Origin: Undaria pinnatifida
Lineage: Eukaryota; Sar; Phaeophyceae; Laminariales; Alariaceae
Direction of reading: 5' to 3'
Length of the DNA: 64,000 nucleotides
Assembly (NCBI GenBank): GCA_012845835.1
Contig: JABAKD010000015.1
Coordinates: forward strand, 10,974,845-11,038,844
A program made the translations under genes and the position numbers. Each line of letters begins with the position of its first letter. Position 1 is the first letter of the stretch. The notes beneath the pieces were generated by a model, which worked only from the letters and a program-made list of their open reading frames with translations, was not told where the DNA came from and made no database searches. Shown here one piece after another: positions 43,906 to 56,100 of the stretch.

Positions 43906-46171
43906 CCAATATCGCATGTATTTAGATGGCAACTAAATAACTTACGCTCGTTGGCCCAGTAGCACGACGCGTGGTGTTGGTGAGCACGTGTAGATGCAGC
44001 AGCAAAAAAGAGTTATTTGCATCATAGGTCGCGCAAAAAATCGATTATGAGCCTATCTGCTATATCAGGTTGGCGTGCCGAGCAAGCACGCTCAAAATGA
44101 GGACGAGAAACACTTAAACAGCAACAACAGCACCAAACACAATATAAATGGACAAATTAGAGTCATTTTGATGCAGGATTCAGGCCCCCCCGGTTATAAG
44201 CACGATTAATTTCAAACAAAAAAGGGGGGCTCAAAGAAAAACGTCATAATAACATTTGGATTCAAGACTGGCACCACTCGAGCATAATAACCGACCGTGG
44301 AGAAAAAACTGAAATTAGGCCAAAGCAGTACGTATTTGACTCACTGGCACAGTGGTCGAATACTCATGGAATACTTGCTGTGCCCGAATAATCACCTCTT
44401 TGTCGCTTATGCGGCACCGAAAAAAATCGCTGAAAATTCCGATTTCATTCGCTTATTGGGTCAGAATCCTAAAAAAGCTCGCTAATGTTTTCGCGGGTTT
44501 TCTTGCATACTGCCCGCGTAGGGCAAAAAATTGCCATGCGAGCGCAATTCGTACCAAACGCTCGACCTCGGGACGGATCTATGCAGTTGGTGCCCAGAGC
44601 GTCACGACAAAATCATTCGGTACATAAGAAGAGCGGTCAAGTCGCTATGTCCCAGCATACAAACAGCCAAATATATTGCCCACAACATATAAGAGCAATG
44701 AGCGCCTGCTCCGGCTTAACACAGGGTGATCTTGAACCGGAATATAATACCCCTTTCCTTTCTTCTCTGTCTTTTCCATTATTTTCTTTTTCCCAATTGA
44801 CTTGCGCCTGACGTGCGTATGCGCAGTGATAGGTACCACGAAGTTTTTGTGCAGAAGATCTCTATTTTTTTATGATACTGCTATATCGTCGATTGCCAGG
44901 AGATATTGTCAAGAAGATCCCTATTACTCTACAGATGTATCATCGCGGTTAAATCCTGGCGAACACAAGACGAAATTTTCAATACCCCTAGGGCCTATAT
45001 TTTATTGCACTGTCATCAATTAATTGCCGGCGCACACGATGTATTGACCAGCAGAAACAACAGCAGTAGTCAGTAGTCAGCGCAATTCTTGCAACCACAC
45101 AACAAAGCGTTCGAAACACTACTACCTTGATAATCACACCTACCTTTAGAAGTGCATCCACGTTTCGTTTGTGGGGATAAATATACATGGAATTAGTGTG
45201 GGATATTTATTATGCGGTCCTGAAAGATGGATGGTGGATCGTGGATCAATATATACGGAACGACTCTTTGGACCGGCGATGAAAAAGACTAACAAAACAT
45301 TGCTTCTCGTACTGCGATTTTCAAAAGCGACTCCGTTCGTTGTGTTCGTTTCCTATTTTTTTCATGGTCTGGCCTGTTTTCTTGTGTTCTCGTACCCGGT
45401 ACGCTAGCATTTCACTTGCTATTTACCTTGATTAATAATTGCGATTGTTGGGTTTACTCTATCTCACAGTCTGTGACCACATAATAATAAGTTGTATCTC
45501 TCTAGGATGAAGAATCAGCACGGACACTGGGTGTAATGATGTTGGGTAGGGAACGGCCCCCCTCGAAGACAACGGACGCTTGAACACAGATATTTAACCA
45601 TGAAATCCGACATCGAGAAGCAACGACACAGCAGTCAGTCGTACGATGTGCATAATAGGCCAAACGCTTCGTGGTGTGACCATGAAAACGTGTGGTGGGG
45701 ACGAAATAAGAAGCCAATTCGGAAATGATGCCAACTTGGAAATATATGTTTTCCCATATGTATGCTTTTTTCGTTCAAGCTCTGCAGGTATATGCCAAGA
45801 TCCAATAATAGCTCAGGCGTATGCCGCCCAAAATACAAAAAAATTGCGCACTTCTCGCTTGTCTCGCTCAGCCCACGTACCCGATCCCGGCCAGATGCGG
45901 AACGGACACGGCAGGGGGAGGGGCGTTTGAGCCGCCCCCCGAAGATAGCGCTCAAACGAAGCTGTTTGATCGATAATTCCAAGTTCCGAGAGTCGCATAC
46001 TGAGGCCGAGACGGAAAAAAACTCCTGACCGAATCCCCCCAAAAAAGAATGATCACACATATATTTATACCCAATAAACCTCAGCGGGGGATGGGGACGG
46101 GGGGGGTGCCGATATTCTCCCGTCTCATTGATATCCCTCTTGCACAGGCAATATCCGTCGCTTAGAGCCCA
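43906..46171. other. No gene recognised
   Basis: AT-rich with short ORFs on both strands. A minus-strand frame at 46,060-45,635 (141 residues) overlaps plus frames and shows no domain. A TATTTAACCATGA word at 45,592 also occurs at 40,106. C/G homopolymers lie at 46,028-46,034 and 46,101-46,107. Confidence 0.4.
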
Positions 46172-46697
46172 TGTAGTGGTACTCCGAGTGGGGGATGCGT
46201 GGTTGGTCGGTGTTGGGAAGCGTGCTCCTCATGGGTTCCGGTGCCCTTGTTTGGTCTCTCCTCATGGCTCGCTGGATAGACTCAAAAGCTTATATATTAT
46301 TTCCTCTTCATTGGACTCTAAACGACAGACAACACAGGCCCTAAGCACACGGTAGTGCAGGGCAGAGCAAGTATAGCAGGTAGAGCTGGTAGAGCAGGTA
46401 GAGCAGGTAGGGCCGGTAGAGCAGGTAGAGCAGGTAGTGAGATGTGGGGCGTCCTGCTTGTCCCATCATCGTCACCTACATTATCGCCCATCTATGATGG
46501 CCTTGACGTGAATGTGACATCTAATCTAATGTCACGTGGTTTCACCTCAACCATGACATGGTTTCACGTCGAATCTATATACTATCCTTCTACGGAGGGC
46601 ACTCCATTACACTAGGCCACCCTGAATAGTCGTAGATTCAGATCTCCTGCCAATCAAAGGATGCCAACAAAACATCCAGCATTGGAAAGGGGATCGA
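46172..46697 (+). repeat. Repeat B, copy 2 (empty site for the copia element)
   Basis: It starts TGTAGTGGTACTCCGAGTGG, reading across the position where the retrotransposon is inserted in copy 1. It contains an AGCAGGTAG / AGAGCAGGT minisatellite (46,352-46,436) with clearly more units than copy 1. It ends GGGGATCGA. Confidence 0.9.
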
Positions 46698-46922
46698 TGT
46701 GGTGTGACAACGTTGGGCCCGCGAACGACGGATTCCCACTCGCTGCCACGGTGTTGACGGCACACATGCCCCTGGGCCCAAGGGACAGTCCCGTCATGAC
46801 GACGGAAGACTCGCGATCATAGTTGACCAGGACATGCCCTGAGCCCCCTGCCCCGTCTTCCCCGCAACCCTCGTGGATTGCGTCGACACGGACCACAGGT
46901 ACGGCATTTCCTAGCGAGTTCT
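46698..46922 (-). CDS. Possible exon, truncated by repeat B
   Basis: The minus frame from about 46,922 (after a TAG that could belong to an intron acceptor) reads NAVPVVRVDAIHEGCGEDG, GSGHVLVNYDRESSVVMTG and MCAVNTVAASGNPSFAGPT. The open frame ends where repeat B begins, suggesting the insertion truncated it. Composition looks protein-like rather than repetitive, but the family was not recognised and no start codon is secure. Confidence 0.3.
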
Positions 46923-47678
46923 ATCCTGCTCATCCAACGCCGCTTGGAGACAGGACCCCCAGGCTATCTCCGCCCCGCTCCTTTAGACGCAACCCACGGA
47001 GACCCTCCCAGAGCCTCGGTGATACAATACCGAGACTCCCTTTGCGATCACGTTAACCCAGCCGCCCCTGTTCTCTATTAATAGATCAGCCAGCTGCACC
47101 CACAAGGCAAAGAAGAGGCACCTTGACACCCACCACAAAGTACGCCACGAAATGCGGCACCCCCCACGATGTCGCCCTCTTCATACATCTGCATTTCGCA
47201 CACCCCTCTTCCGCCAGCCCAATCATTCACGTTTGCACATTTTTAGAACAACACAACATCAGCCGCCAGAATGGACACCACCACTGCACGACTCATCCTG
47301 CATCCATTTAAAGCGGTTTGTACTCTGCTGTAAGACAACGAACGTTAGAGAGAGCACGTCATATTAGTATTAGTATTAGCATTACTATTAGTATGGCCTC
47401 TTATTTCAGCGGCTCAGGAGCTTTCGCGCGATTTTATACACTCTTCTTCTAGTTTTATTTGCAAACCGTAAGCTTTGACAGTTGTGCATTTTCTAGTTCG
47501 CGAAGCAAGCCATGTGTGGTGTGTATACATGTACTGCTGCTGCAGTGCCGGGGAGGAGGCTCCAGTTAGTTGTTGTCGTGTACCTGGTGGTGCGTCCTGG
47601 TACCAGGTACGTGGCTTGTCCAGAAGATTTATTTGCGGGGCGCAAGCCAGTTGAGCTTGAAATAAGACAGTAAAAGTG
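46923..47678. other. No gene recognised
   Basis: Proline/histidine-rich short ORFs (46,823-47,367) in overlapping frames without motifs. An ATTAGTATTAGTATT stretch lies at 47,362-47,393. Confidence 0.4.
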
Positions 47679-48148
<470 letters not shown>

Positions 48149-48590
48149 ATAAATGTACATCGTACATGCCTGTCGCAGTTGTACCTCACACTTGCGTCAT
48201 ATCATACGAGGATCGGGAGGGGGGGGTGGGGGAGGTGACGCCTGTGGCCCCTGCATGTACAAAAAAAGGCTGCTGGAGGTAACAATTCCCAGTATTTTAC
48301 CGGTATGTACGAGGTGAGCAGAAAATAAAAAATACAAAATAAAAATATCAGAGAGCAAGCAGTAAAGATCAGAGAATGAGAGCTAAGTAAGAATGAGACT
48401 AGGGAAAGCAAGGAAGGCAAGGAACTTCGGGACGGTTCTTTTCCCCAGCAACTAATTTTCTTTTCGGCAATTAATTACGGGCTGAGAAGGGCTGAGAGGG
48501 GGGAGGATATGCCGAGCGAGACGTCCGAGGGGGGCGAGGTCTAGGTATATAGTTTTATGTACCACTGGTAGGTCTAGTCTAGTCTAGACT
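48149..48590. other. No gene recognised
   Basis: Short ORFs and low-complexity stretches. TCTAG units lie at 48,573-48,590. Confidence 0.4.
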
Positions 48591-48592
48591 AG

Positions 48593-48893
48593 ATTTTTTT
48601 TTTTTTTTTCATCCTCCGGCGGATGGGGAAAAATAAAGCTTTATTAGCTCACCACACTTCCACGTATTTTCATACGCGTCGTCTGTCGATTTAACTCAGT
48701 TGCTTTCGCAGCCCAACGCTAGCTGGCGCACCCTTCGGGTCCCATTGTAGGCATAGCGTAAGCTGTCCCTATCAGTGGTCTTCGTTACAACGCCGGCAGC
48801 GCAAGCTGCCGTTGTATACGGATGCGTGTGTATGTCGACCCGGCCTGTCCCCTGAGGGTCAGTTTCGGTGGAGATAGCCACCCAGAATGTCAT
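48593..48893 (-). other. Possible poly(A)-ended retrosequence
   Basis: On the minus strand an open frame of 65 codons (48,893-48,696, reading MTFWVAISTETDPQGTGRVD) is followed by an AATAAAGCTTTATT palindrome (48,636-48,649), a near-palindromic CATCCGCCGGAGGATG (48,612-48,627), and then a run of about 17 A. This looks like the 3' end of a reverse-transcribed RNA or a SINE/LINE tail. No matching target duplication could be fixed at the 5' side. Confidence 0.35.
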
Positions 48894-49909
48894 CTTTCCG
48901 GGTAGCGTGGAACTTGCGCAAGCTCACCCACTAACAAAACCCCTGGCCATGGGAGATGGCCTTCCGCCGGACTTGGTCCAGTTACGGTCCACCCTACCCA
49001 TTCGGGCGTTGGTCCTCGTGATTATACGTTGTTTGCGGATTCGATCGCTAGACCGTTGATCGCTGCAACAACTATATATATAGCAACACGCATCTGCGGA
49101 GTACAGCAGTAGTTGTGGGCCTGTGTATATAAGGTGGTACAGTGCGAGGGAATTTCAGCCGCCCTCTATCGAGAGGCCGCACTACCAGGTATGCGTGTAG
49201 GCAGAGTCGCATTCAGAGCGTTATTAAAGTCGCCAACCGATTTCATAAAAATTAAAAAACGTCAGCTGTGAGTACGACCGGTTGAATGATTGAAACTCAA
49301 CTTTGCAAGCTGCGTGGTGCATCTTTAGTCTATTTCGCCAGTACACACAGTAGTTGCAACGTTCCAACCGCCCTGTATCAATTTATCTAGTTTCACCGCC
49401 TTTAGGCCCTACTACTATTGTGCCTCTGTGAGCCGCTACATAGTTAGGGGTAAGCACAAGGCGTGCGGTATCAGGCACCCCTCTGCAAGCGAGTTATCGT
49501 TCATATACCTCGTATACAAGCATACAAGGTACAAGCGCGTACAGCAGTAGTTCGTACAACGTACAGGATAAAAAAAACGTTCGAGTAATACTATTGGCTG
49601 AGTTATTTATCCGCGCTCCACCCGAAACGTAACCAGTAACGATAAAAATATGAAAGTACTTCCATGATTTATGCTACCTTTTGCTTTTCTTAGAACCGAA
49701 GACCACCTGCGACGCAGAAGCAACACAACAAAGTGCAATTCGTACAAACAGACTTCGCTCGCGGTTTGTTGTTCTACTAATAATCTTCTACCCTCGCCGT
49801 ACTCGCAAGACTCGTACCGATACACAGCCTGTGCATTTTGTTGTACCACGCACAGCTCCCCTTCTGCCAGCCTCCCCAGGAGATCCACCAACTACAGCAG
49901 CAGAGCACC
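48894..49909. other. Upstream region and 5' UTR of the plastid-targeted gene
   Basis: No gene is recognised in 48,894-49,600. Multiple GTACAGCAGTAGT words occur (49,099; 49,538). A TATATATATAGC stretch is at 49,072-49,083. The stretch just before the start codon at 49,910 is pyrimidine/CAG-rich (CAGCCTCC, CAGCAGCAGAGCACC), typical of a leader. The promoter is not localised. Confidence 0.4.
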
Positions 49910-50103
49910 ATGGCGAGTCGATGCAGGAGGGTTGTCGCTGGGCTTTTGATTTCGGCTGCGATGTTGCCCGACTCAGCAGACGCGTTTTTGTCAGGTGCGC
50001 CAGGGCCTAGAAACTACGCGGCGCCACCGAGCGAGCCTGACAGCAAGACCAAGTTGGATGACTTGGGTACCCCGCCGGTACTGGAGGAGGTGGTTGGACC
50101 TAG
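49910..50103 (+). CDS. Exon 1: signal and transit peptide
   Basis: 64 codons plus two bases. A hydrophobic core (VVAGLLISAAML) leads to the A|F cleavage motif, then a Ser/Pro-rich transit-like stretch. The donor is CCTAG|GTGAGG. Confidence 0.75.
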
Positions 50104-53100
50104 GTGAGGACAGAGTTGGTGGCGTGTCCGGCTTGAGCTGTCTTGCCTTGGTGTGGTGGAGAGTGGAGCGGTGCGTGGATCCACAGCAGCAGCGCTACGT
50201 TTTCGAGTGGTTGCTGTTTTGTTGTCGTGCGTGGTGTGTACGGAGAACATTCAACCACGCTCGCCCGCAAAAGTTAGTTGAACAGATATGCTTCAGCAGC
50301 AGTCTGCTACTGCTATGAGCTGGTAGGCAGGGCAAGACCCTCAGCGATGAGCGAAACAAGCACCTCTCGGATGATGCACACCATGCAATCCGTGCCGCGT
50401 CTCTCTACCATCTTATCTTCTCTCTGCTCTTCGAAAAATTTGCCAGGTACCTGGTATTTCAATTTTGAGAAGGGTCGGTGTGCGTTGGTTCAACACACAA
50501 TCTAACAGATTCTACTCTACGAACAGCATGTTTTTTACGTTCAAGTTCTACTCCACAGCAACAGCAACGATTGCAGTTTGAATCGTGAACTGTTCGATCA
50601 TAAATATAAGCGACCTGGATAATTACTTTCTGAAATTGTGAAAATCCCTTATATTTACGATCATACTCGTGCTATAGTTCGAAAAAGAGTGATCTTGGGA
50701 TCTTCACGAAGAACCTCAGAAGAAGTTCTGCAGCATCAGCGAAAACCAACCGTCATTTCTTGTAAGTACTTCGTGCTCCCCCGAGCCCCCTCCCCCCGCC
50801 CCCCGCCCTACCCCTACCCCCCCGACGTGGCAACCCCTTGAAGTGCGATTTTCTCGTATCTGTCGGAGGCTTGCCTGTTCGCAGCAGCAGCAGCAGCAGT
50901 TTGTAGTCCGTATACCAGTACCTTTTGTTTTCTACCACGTGCAACCACTCACATATTGTTCGAACAAGTGCGATCTTGGGATCTTCGAAGGACCTCAAAA
51001 GCTCTGCAACAAACACCTGGTAGCATCACGATTCAGCTGTCTGTTTTTACCCCACCCACCCACCCACCCAAGCTCGCTCCACGCGACAGCCCCTTGGACT
51101 GCGATGTGACACTACAGCTGCCGGGGACTCCCCTGATGCTCGCAGCAGAGGAAGTCTGAGTACGTGCAAGTACTTTTTTTTGTTTTATGATATTTTTCGA
51201 AGTTAGTTGTGGTTTCCAGCGTCAACCGTCAATTTTCGTACGAAATGTGGTGCCTCGTGCTCTCTCGACGGCCTCCCCTTCCCTCCCCGGCACCCAACCC
51301 CCCCCCTCACGCCTCCACGCGGCAGTCCCTTAGACTGCGAGGTGCTAACTGTGGAGGACTTCCCTGATGTTGGCAGCAGCGGACCCAAGGCTGATCCAGA
51401 GCTGAGTACTGTCCAAGCGCGAGCTATTGCCCTGGAAGCCGCGACTTCCAAAACAGGTCAGTTTTTTTTCAGCTTCACGTTCGTACGTACCAGGTAGCAC
51501 TTTGTATGGCGCGTACCGCTACTAATTATACTACTGCTGTATGAGGCGTATGAATAGGTCATCCTCATACGAGTCATACACGTCATTTGCATCATACGAA
51601 AAAGTACTATTAATATATTTATATCTAGACTATATTATGTCTCCCGAGTAAACCATTGGCAAGAGAGAACTGACTCACACGTGCATAAGAAGATGCTACC
51701 ACAGGCACGTTCGTACTGCTGTCTGATACTGCTGTAGAGATATGCCTGGCACCATGCGTATTACTTGTATGCACGTGTCGGTTGATGCCTCCCCCGGAGA
51801 AAAAATATTCGAAGCTGTGTCATCAATATGCAAGAAAGTACGCGCAAGGTGCCGGGTTCACCGAGTCGCCTTTACCGCAATCCCTAACCCTGTGACCCTG
51901 ACCCTGATAACCCAGACGTCTCGTGAAGGCTACACCTCACAAGTGTTTCTTAGCAAGATGGAGCCCACCGTCCATGCAACTCGCCAAACACCTCACGGTG
52001 CTTCGCGCTTGGTGCAAGCAGTGCCTGCCTGGTCGGTGAAAACCCGACGTGCTCGGTTTCGACATTGTCGGGGCTCAAGGGTCTGTCAAACGACTACAGC
52101 CCATCTATGATGTGCGTGAAATGAGTACCTCCCCCCTCCCCCCGGAGAGCGTTTGTGTTTATATCATGCGAATAAGACGATAATAAGAAGCTCCTGGCCA
52201 CTTTAACCCTTTTAGCACCTTTTCGCGCCGCAATCCCAACCAACGTGGGGAAAAAACACTTGGATTTAAACTAGGAAAAAAAAATGAAGTTTGAAATGGG
52301 TTAACCGCCTTTGTTTTGAGACTTGAGAAGGAAAAAATGGACGAATTAAATTGACGATTACAGCAGCGTCGATCCCACGAAACAACACATTGATAACACT
52401 TCTTTTTTTTTTTCACATTTCCAACCATTTCTACCCCAGTGATGTCATTACGGAGCACTTCGACCGGTATTTCATATGGGTTAGGGTAAGGGTTAGTTGG
52501 CATGGTTCGAAACGGACGATAATATCACACCCTAAAACAACGCGGGTCGCTGCTGGCTTGGGAGTTGGTTGGTCAGTTTACTTTCCGAATTACAATTTTA
52601 TTGCTGCCTTGCATTGCCTTGCATGGTATTTTTTTTTTCTGCCATCCGACAATGGGCAGTGTTGGTGCTGTAGTATAGTGTAAGGGTAGTTAAGTGGGCA
52701 GGGACACAGGGTGTCCCCTGCAGGTCTGCCAATTGAGCAGGTCCTCGGAGAGCACTCACTTTCTTAGCCTTAGGAGAGGCGTAGCCTTATTAGTTTCCAC
52801 CAGAGCCCCGGATGACCTCTGGGAACGGAGGTACGTGCCTCCGTTCTATTTCCTGACAACCCCGAATAGAAAACGCCAACCTTATCATACGAAACCCAGC
52901 CAAATCATCTCAATTCAGATCATTACAGGCCTTTCGAGGCTGCATCTTAACAATAGTGTATATTGTATAGTGTAGACAACACTATAATTCCGGACGAAAA
53001 GTAAGAGCGCAACAGCAGCGAATCCAATAACCAACAGCTACGAATGCAGCGTAGTGCATGCTGAGTTTTTCGACAGGCGCGCAAGCAATGTACCACCCAC

Positions 53101-56100
53101 CCATGCTGCTGCGCTCTCGCTCTAACCGGTTAACCCCGCAAGGACGTACTTGGTTATAGTATAGGGGAAAACTGGCCAATAAAACTGCCGATTGCAGGGT
53201 CCTACGCGCGAAACAACCCGGGCTGGTAGATTACCTGACGACTAATAGTGTGGAACTCCAATGCAAGCAGCTGTAAGACACAAGCTTAGCCTGCGCTGAC
53301 GTGCGCTGCATGCTCGCGCCATGATAAGAACGCCCTTACTCAATATGCCTTGTTTTATTGCTGTACATGGGTGAGATTTGGGATTGACAAGGCCGCACAC
53401 CGCCGCACACACTGATTGGTTTGTGCTGTGTTTTGGGTCCCAAAAGGTTTAACCCATTTCCAACTGCTACAACGATGCTATTCTAATTCCGAGTGTTTTG
53501 TCTGCATATCGGGAGTGCGGTGCTAAAAAAGCTAAAAAGGGGTTAATAATGTGCTATAATACGAGTGCGTCGTACCGATGGTACCAGATCAATCATAAGT
53601 CAACCTTACGAAGCAGCACGAGTGAGTACGACTTACGTTAATCTATTTACGGCCGTTCCCAACGAACACAAAAAAAAATGTCGGGGATCGTGATAAGATA
53701 GCGTAACATTTTTCGCGAATCGTGTGTCATTCGTCAGGAATCCGCACTTTGTACATATATGCCTGAAAAGAAGAAATTTACCAGGGTTTTCACGGGTCAG
53801 GGCGGTTTCAAAATGTCGCGGGTCGGGTCGGGTCATTGTGTTTTGAAATCGCACGGGTCGGGTCGGGTCGGGTCGGGTCAAGATTTTTTCAAGTCTCGCG
53901 GGTCAGGTCGGGTCGGGTCAAGAGGTTTTCAAATCTCGCAGGTCGGGTTGGGTCGGGTCAAGAGGTGTTAAAATCTCGCGGGTCGGGTTGGGTCGGGTCA
54001 TGACCCGCGAAATACGGGTCACTCGCGGGTCAAGGCACCATGACCACCAGGCGTTTAATTGCACGTACGTGCAAGGTTTTTAGAATTGCACGTAAGCTCA
54101 GTACAGCCCCTGCCGACCTCGAGAGCAGACCGAGAGCCCCCCAAAGGGTTGGGTTGGGGTTAGGGTTAGGGTTGGTCTGGGCAGCGTAACCGTCGTTTTG
54201 TGCGGACCCGGACATAGGGAGCCGCCATACATAAATCGCTATTGAATTTACGTGCAAATGTAAAAAACCTTGCACGTACGTGCAATTTCACGGGAGTCCC
54301 ACCATGACCCGCGGGTTGTTTTTGGCTGACCCGTGGGTCGAACCCACGGATCTAGCCTGCGGATTCGCCTCTTTCAAACTAACAGCTGCCTGCCGGACGG
54401 CCATTATTGTCGTGCCGGCGCCCCGCGGGCCCGACCCGCGGGTCCAAAATTGATACAAAACTTGCCGCTTCCTGCACGAAAGCATCTCTCGTCCCCGGAC
54501 GATACTTCGATCGTATGATATCATGGCGCCCAAAAAAATTATGCCAGGCAGTAACTTCTCTCGAACCAGGCATATAAAGTATTACTACGCGAATCCCGTG
54601 TCGGATGAAGCCGTAGGTATTATTCAGGAATATTGTCGTCCATCCAAGTCCACTACAGTAAAGCAAGCCAGGCCACACACTCTTGCTGCATTGCAGAGTG
54701 CAACAATAAACACGACACATGGCAGTACAAGAACCCATGTACGACATAGGTACACGTTGAATAACCGGTAGGAGTTCTCATCCCAGTACGAAATGTGACC
54801 AAACGTAGAAAGGCAACAGCAGTCGTCGTTGAAGCAGCAGCAGCACTGGCAGCAGCAAGCACCAGCAGCAGACTCCGTATCCTCGCGGATCGCAGGCCCT
54901 CCTGACAGATCCACCGCCTCAGTTGTGGGCTTGCTGCCGGAGGCGGCTCAGCTAGGCTGCCTGCCGGGGCGGGAGATTGCATCGATAGCTAGCCCATTCC
55001 TCGGGTCCCGGAGGTCTAGCGCTACAGGCACGGCTAAGTGCGGATGTGTGGGTTGCGGTATTTCTCATTTTTCGCGCGTACACCACAAAATAATGCTGCA
55101 AACAATGCCGGTAAAAAAAACAGAGAGCGCGACATCCTGGGAAAAGTACGAGGGACCAAGGACCAACAAACCGACCAAGGTACCTATATCCAGACATGTT
55201 TGACCCGTGACTTTTCGACTTTGACCCATGAGATATGTCACGGGCCCAGTCGATCCGACCCGCATGAAACCCGCACCTCACGGATCACTCGGAATGTGGC
55301 GGGTCGGGTCGGGTCGGGTCAACAGGCGTTCAAATCTCGCGGGTTGGGTCGGGTCGGGTTGGGTCAGGAGGTTTTCAAATCACACGGGTCAGGTCGGGTG
55401 GGGTTAAAAGGTTTTCAAATCTCGCGGGTCGGGTCAGGGGGTTTCAAATTCTCGCGGGTCGGGTCGGGTCAGCTGACCCGACCCGACCCGACCTGTGAGG
55501 TTTGACCTGACCCGTGAACAGTCCTGAAATTTTCAACGACGAAATTAATAATGAACAGATCGACAATGCCCAAAGTAAAAATCCACAAATTATCAAGGAA
55601 CAAATTGTAAAAAACCGCGACCGGAGTATGACGCTGCTTGCAAAGATGAGTATCGACCCTTAACCCCTTTAGAGCCCCAAAACCCCTCCCTACACTAACT
55701 CCGGGTAATTTTGTCGAAAAAAGCGGGTTTATAGCTTCAAAGGCGTAAGGTTGATCGAACTCGCAGCTGACGCACTTGCAACGGTGTAATCAAAATTACA
55801 ATGAACAGTGAACAAGTTGCTGCAACATTTTCAAGAAAAAAAAAAAAAAAAAAAATGGACGCCGCTCGTCTTGAAAGCGCAACGACACAGTGATCTCCAA
55901 CTGCGGGTACAGCCAGCACAACGGCGGCAGCAGCTGTAGAACTCGCGACACTGACAAGAAGCATAACATTAAGCGGATGTGCCCTTGTTATCGTGTTAAC
56001 TTACCAGGTGTGATCCGGACCTACCTCCAACTGCACTGCCCCTGGTACTGTGGATACCTTTAAACCCTCCCGCTACTCCACTACTCTACTGTAAGCCTTT

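Noticed and set aside
51090-51160. Second exon-2 copy as a coding exon
   Set aside because: The acceptor is intact, but the frame meets TGA and no donor restores phase.
55038-55505. 155-codon ORF ending in GRVGSGQ-type repeats
   Set aside because: Its second half is the GGGTC array of the hAT-like element read as codons.
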